A DNA stretch of 64,000 bases from Sodalis glossinidius str. 'morsitans' (GTDB lineage: Bacteria; Pseudomonadota; Gammaproteobacteria; Enterobacterales; Enterobacteriaceae), in assembly GCF_000010085.1 (NCBI RefSeq), contig NC_007712.1, forward strand, positions 3,286,001-3,350,000, written 5' to 3'. Position 1 is the first letter of the stretch. The number at the start of each line of letters is the position of its first letter. A program made the position numbers and the translations under genes. Shown here in pieces: positions 40,708 through 51,504 of this stretch. A model generated the notes under the pieces. The model was not told where the DNA came from. It ran no database searches and saw nothing but the letters and a program-made list of their open reading frames with translations.

Positions 40708-42614
40708 CTAAGCCGTTTCCCGGCTGGCGGTTTCTTTCAGCAACCACACCCGGTACTGCCCATCATCGGTCAGTTCAGCACCGTGGATATCGGTTTCAAA
40801 ACCCGGATAATGCTGGCCGAGTTTCCACGTTGCCGCGCACCTGCTGTTGAAACGCGGCGTAGGGCGTCATTTTCATTTCGGGCAGCACCGCGAAGGCATT
40901 GAGCATCAACTGCGGCAGATGATGCTGACGAATTAATTGGTGAATGCCCTGCGCCAAATCCTGTATGCGCATATGACGATAGAAATCAGGATCTTCCGCG
41001 TACAGATCCGGCAGCATATTGCGCACCCGGGGAGGTTGAGATCGTAGGCGCGCTTGAACTCGGTCAGACCGCGCAACAGGCTCATCGCCTTGGTTTTATC
41101 AATACCGATACTGAACAGGAATAAGTAAATTGTATGGCCCGGTTTTCTCGACCACTACGCCGCACTCGTCGAGAAATTTAGCCACCAGCGAGGCCGGGAT
41201 CCCCTCCGGCGCCATGTCGCCGGCCAGCAGACCGCGTATTCAATAATCTCGGGTTGCCAGATATCGAAAAACCAACCCTCCGACTCCTGACGTAAACACT
41301 GGACCTCCTTACGAAAATGCAGCGCACGCTCAATGGAGCGTTGGATAAGCCAGCGCCCCAGTTTGCCGCGCACCATCGCCGCCGCCATTTCGATGGAGGC
41401 GACAATGCCGTAATGGGGCGAAGTAGTGGTGTGCATCATGTACGCTTCGTTAAAGGTGCGTTCATCATAATCACTCTTAATATGGACAACTGAGGCCTGT
41501 GAAAAGGCAGCCAGCAACTTGTGCGTCTATTGTGTCTCGAAAATGACTTTATCGGGGGTCCGCTCTCCGCTCATGCCGCTTTTGTCGCGATAGATGGGAT
41601 GAAAATTGGTGTACGGCACCTAGGCGGAGTCGAAATGGATTGACGGCACGGCCAGCGTTTGTTTGATGTATTGCGTGTTATACAGCAGGCCATCATAGGT
41701 CGAGTTGGTAATCACTGCATGCACAGGCCAGCTGGCCTGCAGAGTAGCTGCCACTTTCTCCGTGATACTTGAGCGGCTGAACTGGCGCTCGGAATACCGC
41801 CGAGGATGCCGTAGGCGTTGCGGCTCGGCGTCAGGTAAATCGGCACGACATCGCTCATCATCAGCAGATGGACCAGCGACTTGTGTCAGTTGCGATCGAT
41901 AAGCACCGTACTGCCGGCGGGGCTGGCGTACATTCCTACGATTTTGTTGGAGGTAGAGGTGCCATTGGTCACCATGTAACTTTGTTCCGCGTCAAAGGTA
42001 CGGGCAATATACTCCTCCTCCAGATGAGGTCCGGTATGGTCTAGAAGCGATCCCAGCTCGGTCACGGAAATCGATACATCCACCTTTAGCGTATTGCCGC
42101 CAAAGAAGTCATAAAACAGGCTACCCACCGGGCTTTTTTGATAGGCGGTACCGGCCATATGGCCCGGGGTACAGAAGGTATATTTTCCCTCTTCGACATA
42201 ATGGAACAGCGCCTTGGTCAGCGGCGGCATGATGGCGTCTATATATTCGGCGGTATATTGTCGGATACGCTGGCTGATATCGGCGGCGGCGTTTAAACCG
42301 TACTCGAAAAAATACAGCGCCATGCGCATTTCATTAGCGCTCACGTCCAGCACCGAGTGGGTGCTAATAAACGCATACAGCGGCAGGTATTCGTTGATCT
42401 CATTAATCGCCAGGCAAAGATCCATGCCATATTGTTCCCAGTCGAAAATAATCCCTGAGATGCGCGGGTTTTGCTCGAGTAAGGTCAATAAATCCTGGCT
42501 GCCGGTAGGATAGACGATGTCATAGCCCTGGTCTCTCAACGCCTGTGACAATTCCCGTACGGGTTCGGCTTTGTAAAATACCTGATCCGGCAAAAGTATC
42601 GCAATAATGTTCAT
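40708..42614 (-). pseudogene. ldcC: LdcC, constitutive lysine decarboxylase, heavily damaged
   Basis: From ATG 42614 the first 242 codons match LdcC, including the wing domain and TFCTPGHMAGTAY. A TGA at 41886-41888 replaces the Cys of DRNCHKS. Further on FDSAW is cut by TAG, and the PLP-lysine segment reads TQ-stop-THKLLAA where a Ser codon became TAG. There are frameshifts after GGIPSA and around 41150-41030. About 50 codons before the C-terminal FETDIHGAELTDDGQYRVW (stop at 40708-40710) are deleted. LdcC converts lysine to cadaverine. Identity as LdcC rather than CadA rests on its place next to accA. It is clearly non-functional and older than the single-lesion pseudogenes nearby. Confidence 0.92.
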
Positions 42615-42715
42615 TCAGCACATCCTTACAAAGGTCGCTCGCTTGTCTCGGCCTAACGATAAGCCTAGCCGGCATTGCGGCTTGCCGATCATTTGGCACC
42701 TTGCCGACCCAAAAT

Positions 42716-42751
42716 AGCAAAACACCCCGCAGGCGCGAACATGCGGGGTGT
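42716..42751 (-). terminator. Rho-independent terminator after accA
   Basis: On the minus strand ACACCCCGCA/TGCGGGGTGT form a 10-bp stem with a 10-base loop, followed by TTTGCTATTTT. It closes the large lipid/dnaE/accA gene run before ldcC. Confidence 0.85.
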
Positions 42752-42796
42752 GAGACATCACCGGCACCACCTGCGCCGGTGGCCGGCTCAGGTTAT

Positions 42797-43756
42797 TCAG
42801 CAATAGCCGTAATTCATCAGACGGTGATAACGGCGGTTCAGCAACTCTTCCGTATTCAAACCATCAAGCTCGGACAAATCGTCCAGCAGCTGCGCTTTCA
42901 GCGAGGCGGCAATGGCCTGCACATCGCGATGGGCCCCCCCCAACGGCTCCGGCACGATACTGTCGATAAGCTCCAGCTCCTTTAAGCGCGAGGCGATAAT
43001 GCCCATGGCTTCGGCGGCGATAGGGGCTTTATCCGCGCTTTTCCACAAAATGGACGCGCAGCCTTCTGGGGAAATAACCGAATAGGTACTGTATTGCAGC
43101 ATATTGACTTTGTCGCCTACGCCAATCGCCAGCGCCCCGCCGGAGCCGCCCTCGCCGATTACGGTGCAAATCACCGGCACGCGCAGGCCCGACATTTCAC
43201 GCAGGTTTTTCGCGATAGCTTCGGACTGGCCGCGCTCTTCAGCGCCGACCCCCGGGTAAGCCCCCGGTGTGTCGATGAAGGTGAACAGCGGCAGGTTGAA
43301 ACGATCTGCCATCTCCATCAGCCGCAGCGCCTTGCGATAACCTTCCGGTGCCGGCATGCCGAAATTACGGCGGATTTTCTCTTTGGTTTCGCGCCCTTTC
43401 TGGTGGCCGATGATCATGACCGGCCGTGAATCCAGACGCGCGATGCCGCCGACGATGGCTTTATCGTCGGCATAGGCGCGATCGCCCGCCAGTTCGTCAA
43501 AATCGGTGAAGATATGGCGGACATAATCCAGCGTATAGGGACGCATAGGATGCCGCGCCAGCTGAGCGATTTGCCAGGCGCCCAGATCGGAGAATATTTT
43601 CCGCGTCAGCTCTACGCTTTTTTCACGCAGGCGCTGCACCTCTTCATCCAGATTAATATCTAATTTTTCGTCTTGGCGGCTGACTGCGGTCAGCGAGTCA
43701 ATTTTCGCTTCCAGCTCTGCAATCGGCTGTTCAAAATCAAGAAAATTCAGACTCAT
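42797..43756 (-). CDS. accA: AccA, acetyl-CoA carboxylase carboxyltransferase alpha subunit
   Basis: 319 residues, identical in length to E. coli AccA. An N-terminal coiled segment (residues 1-60) precedes the crotonase-fold carboxyltransferase domain with FGMPAPEGYRKALRLM, FIDTPGAYPG and IGEGGSGGALAI, the glycine-rich oxyanion region. It pairs with AccD (elsewhere) to transfer carboxyl from biotin to acetyl-CoA, the first step of fatty-acid synthesis. It starts 12 bases after dnaE and ends before a terminator. It is intact. Confidence 0.97.
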   Translation of the reverse strand: MSLNFLDFEQPIAELEAKIDSLTAVSRQDEKLDINLDEEVQRLREKSVELTRKIFSDLGAWQIAQLARHPMRPYTLDYVRHIFTDFDELAGDRAYADDKAIVGGIARLDSRPVMIIGHQKGRETKEKIRRNFGMPAPEGYRKALRLMEMADRFNLPLFTFIDTPGAYPGVGAEERGQSEAIAKNLREMSGLRVPVICTVIGEGGSGGALAIGVGDKVNMLQYSTYSVISPEGCASILWKSADKAPIAAEAMGIIASRLKELELIDSIVPEPLGGAHRDVQAIAASLKAQLLDDLSELDGLNTEELLNRRYHRLMNYGYC

Positions 43757-43768
43757 AGTATTCCTATA

Positions 43769-46700
43769 TTAGTCAAATTCCAGTTCCACCTGTTCATTTC
43801 CCACAAGTGTTCGCAAGTCATTCAGTAAACGGCCAGTCGGCGTCACCCGCCAGGTTGCCCCAAAGCGCAGCCGCGCGCGCGCATATTGCCGTTGATAATA
43901 AAGATGCACTGGAATCGTCCCCGATCGATGCGGTTCCAACGATAAACGGAGACGGTTGAGAAGCTGGTCATCAATTTGCCTGTCGGTCAGCGAGATAGCA
44001 AGCCCGCGCGCATATTTTTCACGTGCTTCACTAATATCCATCAGTTCACGGGCGGTCATCTTCAGGCCGCCGTTGAAATCATCGAAGCTAACCTGTCCTT
44101 GAGCGATAAGGATACGGTCTTTTTCCAGTAAATGCTGGTATTTTTCCAGCACATCCGTGAACAGCATCACGTCCAGACGGCCGGAACGATCGTCCAGCGT
44201 GCAAACGCCGATCCGGTTGCCCCGCTTGGTAACCATCACCCGCGCGGACAGCACCAACCCCACCGCAGTAACCATCTTGCCGCGATCGGTGGGGTGAATA
44301 TCCTTCAGGCGCACCCCGCCGGCATAGCGTTCAATCTCGCGCAGATATTGGGTGATGGGGTGACCGGTCAAGTAGAGGCCGAGCGTTTCGCGCTCGCCGT
44401 CCAGCACCACCTGCTCCGGCCAGGGCGCCACGGTACTGTAGGACGCTTCCACCGCTGCCGGCTCCTCCGCCAGCACGCCAAACATATCGCCCTGACCAAT
44501 GGCCTCGGCTTTGGCGTGCTGATCGGCGGCCTTGAGCGCGTCGCAGAGACTATTCATCAGCGCGGCGCGGTGCGGCCCGAGACGGTCGAAGGCGCCGGAC
44601 ATAATCAGCTTTTCCAGCACGCGGCGATTGAGTTTTTTAATATCGGTACGCGCACACAGATCGAACAATTCACGGAAGTGTCCGTCCTGGTTACGCGCCT
44701 CGATAATCGCCTCGATAGGCCCTTCCCCCACGCCTTTGATGGCGCCGATGCCGTAGACTATCTCGCCCTCTGGGTTGACATGAAAATGGTACTGGCCGCT
44801 GTTGATATCCGGCGGCAGAACCTTGAGGCCCATACGCAGGCATTCGTCAACCAGCCCCACCACCTTTTCGGTATTGTCCATATCGGCGGTCATCACCGCC
44901 GCCATGAACTCGGCGGGATAATGAGCCTTTAGCCACAGGGTTTGATACGACACCAGCGCATAGGCGGCGGAGTGGGATTTGTTAAAGCCGTAGCCGGCGA
45001 ATTTCTCCACCAGATCGAAGATCTTCATCGACAGTTCGCCGTCAACGCCGATACTTTCCGCGCCGGCTTTAAACACCGAGCGCTGTTTGGCCATCTCCTC
45101 CGGTTTCTTTTTCCCCATCGCGCGGCGCAGCATATCCGCACCGCCCAGGGTATAGCCCGCCAGCACCTGGGCTATCTGCATGACCTGTTCCTGGTAGAGG
45201 ATGATGCCATAAGTCGGCTCCAGCACGGGTTGCAGCGATGCGTGTTGCCACTCGATATCGGGATAGGAGATCGCTTCACGGCCGTGCTTGCGGTCGATAA
45301 AGTTATCGACCATCCCCGATTGCAGCGGTCCGGGCCGGAACAGAGCCACCAGCGCGATCATATCCTCGAAACAGTCCGGCTGCAGGCGTTTTATCAAATC
45401 CTTCATACCGCGCGATTCCAGCTGGAACACGGCAGTCGTTTCGGAGCGCTGTAGCATATCGAAGCTTTTCTTATCATCCAAGGGGATAGCAGCGATATCA
45501 ATGGGCTCCAGACCCTGGCGTGCGCGCCGGGCGTTGATCATTTCCAGCGCCCAATTGATGATGGTCAGGGTACGCAGGCCGAGGAAGTCGAACTTCACCA
45601 GACCGGCGTATTCCACATCGTTCTTGTCGAACTGGGTCACCGGATGGTTGCCTTCGCCATCGCAGTAAAGCGGCGCAAAATCGGTAATCTTGGTCGGCGC
45701 GATCACCACACCCCCGGCATGTTTGCCAGCGTTGCGCGTGACCCCTTCGAGCTTGCGCGCCATATCAATCAGCGCTTTGACCTCTTCGTCGGCCTCGTAA
45801 ATCGCCTGCAATTGCGGCTCGGCGACAAAGGCTTTTTCCAGCGTCATACCGGGGTCGGGAGGCACCAGCTTGGAGATGCGATCCACAAAGCCGTAAGGGT
45901 GCCCAAGCACCCGCCCGACGTCGCGGATCACCGCTTTGGCCGCCATGGTACCGAATGTGATAATCTGCGAAACCGCGTCGTCGCCGTAGGTTTCGGCCAC
46001 GTGGTCAATTACCAGATCGCGCTTTTCCATGCAGAAGTCGACGTCGAAGTCCGGCATAGATACGCGTTCCGGATTCAGGAAACGTTCAAACAGCAGATCG
46101 AACGCCAGCGGGTCAAGATCGGTAATATTCAACGCATAGGCCACCAGCGAGCCCGCGCCGGATCCACGGCCCGGCCCGACCGGGACGCCGTTATCCTTCG
46201 ACCACTGGATAAACTCCATAACGATCAGGAAGTAACCCGGGAATCCCATCTGGTTAATCACCTGCAATTCGATAGCCAGACGTTCATCATAGGCCGGCCG
46301 TTTTTCCCGCCGCATATCGGCATCGGGGAACAGGAATGCCAACCGCTCCTCCAACCCTTCGCGCGCGCATTTGACCAGATAATCTTCGGTGGACATCTCG
46401 CCGGTCGGGAATTGCGGCAGAAAATATTCCCCGAGGCGGATGGTGACGTTACAGCGTCGGGCGATTTCCACGCTGTTGGCCAGAGCTTCCGGCAGATCGG
46501 CGAACAGCTCGCACATCTCCTCTTCGCTGCGCATATACTGCTGCGGACTGTAATTCCGCGGCCGTTTGGCGTCATCCAGGGTAAAGCCGTTGTGAATCGC
46601 CACCCGGATTTCGTGGGCGTCAAAATCGTCCGGGCTGGTAAAGCGCACGTCATTGGTGGCCACGACCGGCAGACCCCGACGCGCCGCCAGCTCAACCGCA

Positions 46701-47251
46701 GCATGCAGGTAGCTTTCTTCATCCGCCCGGCCGGTGCGGATAAGTTCCAGATAATAGCGGTCCGGAAAATAGCGCTCGTAGAACGCCAGGCACTGTTCCA
46801 CCTGCGGCATGTTGCCGCGCATCAGGAATTTGCCGACATCCCCTTTACGCGCCCCGGAGAGCAAAATCAGCCCTTCGTTATGCTCAATCAGCCAGTCGCG
46901 ATCGATAACCGGCCCGGCCGCGCCGTATCCACGCTTGTAGGCATCGGAAATCAGCAGGGTCAAATGCTGGTAGCCCACATTATTGGCCGCCAGAATGGTC
47001 AATTCTGCCAGTTCGTCGCCCAGCATCCCGCTTTGTACAAAAAAATCCGCTCCGATAATCGGTTTGATGCCAGCGCCATGGGCGCTGCCGTAAAATTTAA
47101 CAAGCCCGCATAAATTGGTGAAATCGGTAATGGCCAGTGCCGGCATATGCAGGGCCGCGGCTTTTTTTACCAACGGGCCGATTTTGACCAGCCCATCTAT
47201 CATGGAGTAGTCACTATGTACGCGCAGATGAATAAAATGTGGTTCGGCCAT
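43769..47251 (-). CDS. dnaE: DnaE, DNA polymerase III alpha subunit
   Basis: 1,160 residues, as in E. coli, starting at ATG 47251 (MAEPHFIHLRVHSDYSMIDG); an ATG two codons earlier is less likely. The PHP domain occupies about 1-280. The polymerase palm carries the catalytic aspartates in PDFDVDF near residue 400, and the thumb and fingers follow (GPGRGSGAGSLVAYAL; KKKPEEMAKQRSVF). The C-terminal part contains the HhH and OB-fold domains and the tau-binding end. It is the replicative polymerase and intact. It lies between rnhB and accA as in E. coli. Confidence 0.97.
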   Translation of the reverse strand: MAEPHFIHLRVHSDYSMIDGLVKIGPLVKKAAALHMPALAITDFTNLCGLVKFYGSAHGAGIKPIIGADFFVQSGMLGDELAELTILAANNVGYQHLTLLISDAYKRGYGAAGPVIDRDWLIEHNEGLILLSGARKGDVGKFLMRGNMPQVEQCLAFYERYFPDRYYLELIRTGRADEESYLHAAVELAARRGLPVVATNDVRFTSPDDFDAHEIRVAIHNGFTLDDAKRPRNYSPQQYMRSEEEMCELFADLPEALANSVEIARRCNVTIRLGEYFLPQFPTGEMSTEDYLVKCAREGLEERLAFLFPDADMRREKRPAYDERLAIELQVINQMGFPGYFLIVMEFIQWSKDNGVPVGPGRGSGAGSLVAYALNITDLDPLAFDLLFERFLNPERVSMPDFDVDFCMEKRDLVIDHVAETYGDDAVSQIITFGTMAAKAVIRDVGRVLGHPYGFVDRISKLVPPDPGMTLEKAFVAEPQLQAIYEADEEVKALIDMARKLEGVTRNAGKHAGGVVIAPTKITDFAPLYCDGEGNHPVTQFDKNDVEYAGLVKFDFLGLRTLTIINWALEMINARRARQGLEPIDIAAIPLDDKKSFDMLQRSETTAVFQLESRGMKDLIKRLQPDCFEDMIALVALFRPGPLQSGMVDNFIDRKHGREAISYPDIEWQHASLQPVLEPTYGIILYQEQVMQIAQVLAGYTLGGADMLRRAMGKKKPEEMAKQRSVFKAGAESIGVDGELSMKIFDLVEKFAGYGFNKSHSAAYALVSYQTLWLKAHYPAEFMAAVMTADMDNTEKVVGLVDECLRMGLKVLPPDINSGQYHFHVNPEGEIVYGIGAIKGVGEGPIEAIIEARNQDGHFRELFDLCARTDIKKLNRRVLEKLIMSGAFDRLGPHRAALMNSLCDALKAADQHAKAEAIGQGDMFGVLAEEPAAVEASYSTVAPWPEQVVLDGERETLGLYLTGHPITQYLREIERYAGGVRLKDIHPTDRGKMVTAVGLVLSARVMVTKRGNRIGVCTLDDRSGRLDVMLFTDVLEKYQHLLEKDRILIAQGQVSFDDFNGGLKMTARELMDISEAREKYARGLAISLTDRQIDDQLLNRLRLSLEPHRSGTIPVHLYYQRQYARARLRFGATWRVTPTGRLLNDLRTLVGNEQVELEFD

Positions 47252-47309
47252 GTGCATTACCCGTTAAGAGGTTTTGGCGCGACGCACGCGCCGCGCGACG
47301 GTGACAGGT

Positions 47310-47906
47310 TCATGCCAGCTCCAGCACCCGCCGGACTGGCGCAAAGCTTCGTCGATGATGCACGGTCGCGCCGTGAAGCGCCAGCTTTTCCAGATGGAAG
47401 GCGGTCGGGTACCCCTTATGCTGGGCGAAACCATATTCGGGGAACTGTAGATGCAACGCGGCCATCTCCCGGTCGCGGGTGACTTTGGCAATGATGGAAG
47501 CGGCGCTAATTTCGGCCACCCGGCTATCGCCTTTCACTATCGCTTGCGAAGGCATCGGTAACAGCGGGCAGCGATTACCGTCCACCAGCACAAAATCCGG
47601 TACCACCGCCAGAGCCGCGACCGCCCGCTGCATTGCCAACAGGGTAGCCTGGTAAATATTGATACTGTCGATCTCAGAGGCTTCGGCGCGTCCCACGCTC
47701 CAGGCCAGCGCGTAGCGGGTTATTTCCTCATACAGCGCCTCGCGCCGCTTTTCACTCAGCTTTTTCGAGTCCGCCAGCCCCAATACCGGCCGGGCGGGAT
47801 CCAGGATCACGGCGGCGGTCACCACCGCCCCCACTAAAGGTCCGCGCCCCACTTCATCGACGCCGGCAATAAGCGTCGCCGCAGGATAGATAAAAGATTC
47901 CGTCAT
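47310..47906 (-). CDS. rnhB: RnhB, ribonuclease HII
   Basis: 198 residues from ATG 47906, the same length as E. coli RnhB; an in-frame ATG 18 bases upstream is not supported by similarity. The catalytic DEVGRG motif is at residues 17-22, and further acidic residues follow in VDGNRCP and KVTRDREM. RNase HII removes ribonucleotides from DNA and RNA-DNA hybrids. It lies 58 bases before dnaE and 23 after lpxB. Confidence 0.96.
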
Positions 47907-47929
47907 GGGTTTCACTACCTGCAAAAGAA

Positions 47930-49078
47930 TTAACGGTTAATCAGCGCCAGCACCGCGCGCGCCGCCTGTTCGTCGGCGTTACAGCGAATTTGTTGGTGCA
48001 GTTGGCGAAACATAGCCAGCAACGCCGCGCGCTGGTCATCATCGTCAAGCAGCGGCTCCAGGGCCGCCGCCAGCGCCTCCGGCTGGCACGCCTCCTGCAA
48101 CAGCTCTTTGACCAGTTCACGGCCAGCCAGCAGATTGGGCAGCGACACCCACGGCGTCTTCACCAACCGCCGCGCCAGCGCGAACGTCAAGGGCTTCATG
48201 CGATAGCCCACCACCATCGGGCACTTCGCCAGCATGCACTCAAGGGACGCGGTGCCGGAAGCCAGCAGGGCGGCATCGGCGGCGATCATGGCCTGGCGGG
48301 CCTGATTGTCCAAAAGCCGTACCGGCAACGCCGGCGCCACCGCCACCAAGATGTGCTCAAACTGCGCCCGCCGGGCCGGATTCACCAACGGTACGACAAT
48401 CTCCAGCCCTGGAAAACACTCATACAACCGCTCGGCGGCGCGCAGAAAGTCCGCGCTCAGCATCGCCACCTCGCTTTGGCGGCTGCCCGGCAGCAGCGCC
48501 AGGCAGCGCGCCTCAGCGGCAATACCCAGAGCCTGGCGCGCGGCGGCTTTATCCGGATCGAGAGACATGGCGTCCGCCAGCGTATGGCCGATAAACTGAC
48601 AGGGGACATTGTAGCAGTCGTAAAACGCCTTCTCGAACGGCAGAAAGGCCAGTACGTTATCGGTGGCGCGGCCGATTTTAAACACCCGCTTCTGCCGCCA
48701 GGCCCAGACGGAGGGGCTGACATAATGGATAGTGCGGATACCGCGCCGCTTAAGGCGGCCTTCCAGCGTAATCGTAAAATCCGGCGCATCAATACCGACA
48801 AAGACGTCGGGACGAAGCGCGGTAAAGCGGCGGGTCAGGTCGCGGCGAATACGCAGCAGCCGCGGCAGGCGCTCGACCACCTCCACGATGCCCATCACCG
48901 CCAGCTCTTCCATGTCATACCAGGCTTCCATCCCTTCCGCCTGCATACGCGGGCCTGCAACGCCGACGAAGCGAGCCTCCGGCAAATGGCCGCGCAGCGC
49001 GCGTATCAACCCGGCGCCGAGGATATCCCCCGACGTCTCGCCGGCCACCAGACCGATAGTGATGGGGCGTGCCGACAT
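47930..49078 (-). CDS. lpxB: LpxB, lipid A disaccharide synthase
   Basis: 382 residues, equal to E. coli LpxB. The N-terminus shows the GT19 motif [14 protein letters not shown], and downstream the family signatures [11 protein letters not shown] and LPGSRQSEV. It condenses UDP-diacyl-glucosamine and lipid X to the lipid A disaccharide at the inner membrane. It begins two bases after the lpxA stop, in the conserved lpxD-fabZ-lpxA-lpxB order. Confidence 0.97.
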
Positions 49079-49080
49079 AA

Positions 49081-49869
49081 TTAGCGGATAATACCGCGCT
49101 GGGAGCGTAACAGAAAGTCCAGGAAGGTATTAACCACCTGATGTTCCTGCGCCAGCGCTTGCAGCTCGGGCTTGGCTTCGTCGAGGGTTTTGCCGCTGCG
49201 GTAAATAATCTTGTAAGCGGCGCGTATCGCGTGCAGCGCGGCGTGATCGAAACCGCGTCGCTTCAGCCCTTCGATATTCAGGCCGAAAGGCGTGGCGTGA
49301 TTACCCTGGGCAATAACAAAGGGCGGCACATCCTGGGCAACGCCGGAACAGCCGCCGACCATTACGTAGGCGCCGATGACGCAGAACTGATGTACCGCGG
49401 TCATACCGCCGATAATGGCGTAATCGTCGACCGCCACATGGCCGCCGAGCGTGGCGTTATTCGCCATAATGCAGTGGCTGCCTACCGTGCAGTCGTGGGC
49501 GACATGGGCATTCACCATCAGCAAATTGTCGCTACCGACCCGGGTGACTTCTCCGCCCTGTATCGTGCCACGATGAATGGTCACGCTTTCCCTGATCCGG
49601 TTACGGTGCCCGATTTCGACCCGCGTCGGCTCCCCGGCATATTTCAGATCCTGATTAACGTCGCCCAGTGAGGCGAACGGGTAAATCTGGTTATCTTCAC
49701 CTATGCGGGTGATGCCGGTCACCACCACGTGGGACTCAAGCACCGTACGCGCACCGATTTCGACCTGCGGCCCGATAACGCAAAACGGGCCGACATGCAC
49801 GTCGGCGTGGATGATAGCGCCGTCTTCCACAATAGCGCTGGGATGTATAAAGGCGGATTGATCAATCAC
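49081..49869 (-). CDS. lpxA: LpxA, UDP-N-acetylglucosamine acyltransferase
   Basis: 262 residues like E. coli LpxA. The N-terminal two-thirds is a left-handed beta-helix of hexapeptide repeats (ALLE-type, such as IGEDNQI). The catalytic region AHVAHDCTVG carries His122 and His125 at the E. coli positions, and GGMTAVHQFC follows. It performs the first acyl transfer of lipid A synthesis. It starts four bases after fabZ. It is intact. Confidence 0.97.
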   Translation of the reverse strand: MIDQSAFIHPSAIVEDGAIIHADVHVGPFCVIGPQVEIGARTVLESHVVVTGITRIGEDNQIYPFASLGDVNQDLKYAGEPTRVEIGHRNRIRESVTIHRGTIQGGEVTRVGSDNLLMVNAHVAHDCTVGSHCIMANNATLGGHVAVDDYAIIGGMTAVHQFCVIGAYVMVGGCSGVAQDVPPFVIAQGNHATPFGLNIEGLKRRGFDHAALHAIRAAYKIIYRSGKTLDEAKPELQALAQEHQVVNTFLDFLLRSQRGIIR

Positions 49870-49873
49870 GTAT

Positions 49874-50329
49874 TCAGGCCTCCCGGCGACGAGCGCACAT
49901 CATCGACGCTTCGCAAGCCACTTCGCCATCAACTTTGGCAACACCTTTGAAGCGCGCGACGCCGCGACGCTCTTTAATAAATTCAACTTCGAGGATCATC
50001 TGATCGCCCGGCTGTACCGGACGTTTAAAACGGGCTTCATCAATGGCAGCGAAATAATAGAGTTCCCCTGGGGCCAGCTTACCCGCGCTTTTAAACGCCA
50101 GAATGCCGGTCGCCTGTGCCATGGCTTCCAGAATCAGTACGCCGGGGAAAATCGGTTTGCCCGGGAAATGGCCCTGGAAAAAGGGTTCATTGAAGGAAAC
50201 ATTCTTTACCGCCCGCAGGAACTTCCCTTTCTCAAAATCCAGCACGCGGTCCACCAGCAAAAATGGAAAGCGGTGGGGCAAAAGTTCTAATATCTCTTCA
50301 ATATGCAGAGTATGAGTGTCAGTAGTCAA
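49874..50329 (-). CDS. fabZ: FabZ, (3R)-hydroxyacyl-ACP dehydratase
   Basis: 151 residues, as in E. coli. The hot-dog fold carries HFPGKPIFPGV with catalytic His54, and Glu68 lies in LILEAMAQ. It dehydrates beta-hydroxyacyl-ACP for fatty-acid elongation and competes with LpxA/LpxC for the same precursor pool, which explains the co-location with lpx genes. Confidence 0.97.
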   Translation of the reverse strand: MTTDTHTLHIEEILELLPHRFPFLLVDRVLDFEKGKFLRAVKNVSFNEPFFQGHFPGKPIFPGVLILEAMAQATGILAFKSAGKLAPGELYYFAAIDEARFKRPVQPGDQMILEVEFIKERRGVARFKGVAKVDGEVACEASMMCARRREA

Positions 50330-50478
50330 AATACTCTTCCTGTCTATAAAAACGTGGCATTAACAACACGGCCTGCTTTAATCCCGGCAGGACAAAACAA
50401 GCAGGCAGCGAATATAATAATGGCTCGCCGGGCAACGGTGCCGTGACGCGCGTTATCCTCTATAAGGGGCGGGAGCGA

Positions 50479-51501
50479 TTAGTTTTTTGCTAATTTTCGC
50501 TCGATAGCTTTCATCCGCTTGCTCATATCGCTGATATTCATGACTAATGCGGCGGTCTTCCGCCACTCTTTATTCGGCTGCAGCGGGATCCCGGATGAGT
50601 AAACGCCGGGTTCGGTTATCGGGCGCATTACCATGCCCATGCCGGTTACCGTGACTTTATCGCAGATAGCCATATGACCATTGATGACGCTCGCGCCGCC
50701 AATCATGCAATAGCGGCCAATGGTCAGGCTGCCCGCCATGATAACACCGCCGGCGACCGCGGTATTGTCACCAATAACCACGTTATGTGCAATCTGGCAC
50801 TGATTATCAATAATCACGCCGTTGCCGATGCGGGTATCGTCCAGCGCGCCGCGATCGATGGTGGTGCAAGCGCCGATTTCAACCCGATCGCCAATGATAA
50901 CGCGGCCCAGCTGCGGTATTTTGATCCAGTTGCCGCGATCGTTGGCATAGCCGAAACCGTCTGCACCGATCACGGTGCCGGATTGAATCAGACAACGCTC
51001 GCCGATGGAAATATCGTGATACACGGTGACGTTGGCCCATAAGCGCGTGCCGGCGCCAATACGGGTATTTTTACCGACAAAACAACCAGGGCCGATTATC
51101 ACGTCATCCCCGAGCACGACGCCAGATTCGATCACGGCGTTAGCGCCCACCGCCACCCGCTGTCCCAAGGTTGCATCCGGCGCAATGACAGCCCCGGCGC
51201 CGATATCCTCGGCGGGTTTTGGCGTGATGTCCATCAACTGCGCCATACGAGCGTAAGTCAGGTAAGGGTTTCTGACCACCAGCGCGGCGCCGGTGAAGAA
51301 AGGCAGACTGTCGGCGGTGAGCACCACCGCGGACGCCTGACAGGAAGAGAGTTTTTCACGAAAGCGGCTGTCCGAGAGAAACGTAATCTGGCCCGCTTGC
51401 GCGCTGCCCATGGAGGCAATGCCGGTGATGACAATATCGCCATCACCGTGCAATTGTGCATCCAACTGCTGTGCTAAATCAGCCAGTCGAATTGAAGACA
51501 T
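50479..51501 (-). CDS. lpxD: LpxD, UDP-3-O-acyl-glucosamine N-acyltransferase
   Basis: 340 residues (E. coli 341). The N-terminal uridine-binding domain (1-100) is followed by a hexapeptide-repeat helix with catalytic His239 in NQCQIAHNVVIG, and a C-terminal helix (KEWRKTAALVMNISDMSKRMKAIE). It performs the third step of lipid A synthesis. It lies three bases after skp. A gap of about 150 bases without a gene separates it from fabZ. Confidence 0.97.
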   Translation of the reverse strand: MSSIRLADLAQQLDAQLHGDGDIVITGIASMGSAQAGQITFLSDSRFREKLSSCQASAVVLTADSLPFFTGAALVVRNPYLTYARMAQLMDITPKPAEDIGAGAVIAPDATLGQRVAVGANAVIESGVVLGDDVIIGPGCFVGKNTRIGAGTRLWANVTVYHDISIGERCLIQSGTVIGADGFGYANDRGNWIKIPQLGRVIIGDRVEIGACTTIDRGALDDTRIGNGVIIDNQCQIAHNVVIGDNTAVAGGVIMAGSLTIGRYCMIGGASVINGHMAICDKVTVTGMGMVMRPITEPGVYSSGIPLQPNKEWRKTAALVMNISDMSKRMKAIERKLAKN

Positions 51502-51504
51502 GAC

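Noticed and set aside
45644..47113. A 489-codon open frame on the plus strand antisense to dnaE
   Set aside because: It mirrors the GC-rich codon pattern of dnaE, shows no recognisable domain, and dnaE itself is full-length and conserved.
47990..49084. A 364-codon plus-strand frame opposite lpxB, and similar frames opposite bamA, lpxA and tsf
   Set aside because: These are shadow frames of well-conserved minus-strand genes; their composition is His/Arg/Gln-rich with no domain or RBS.
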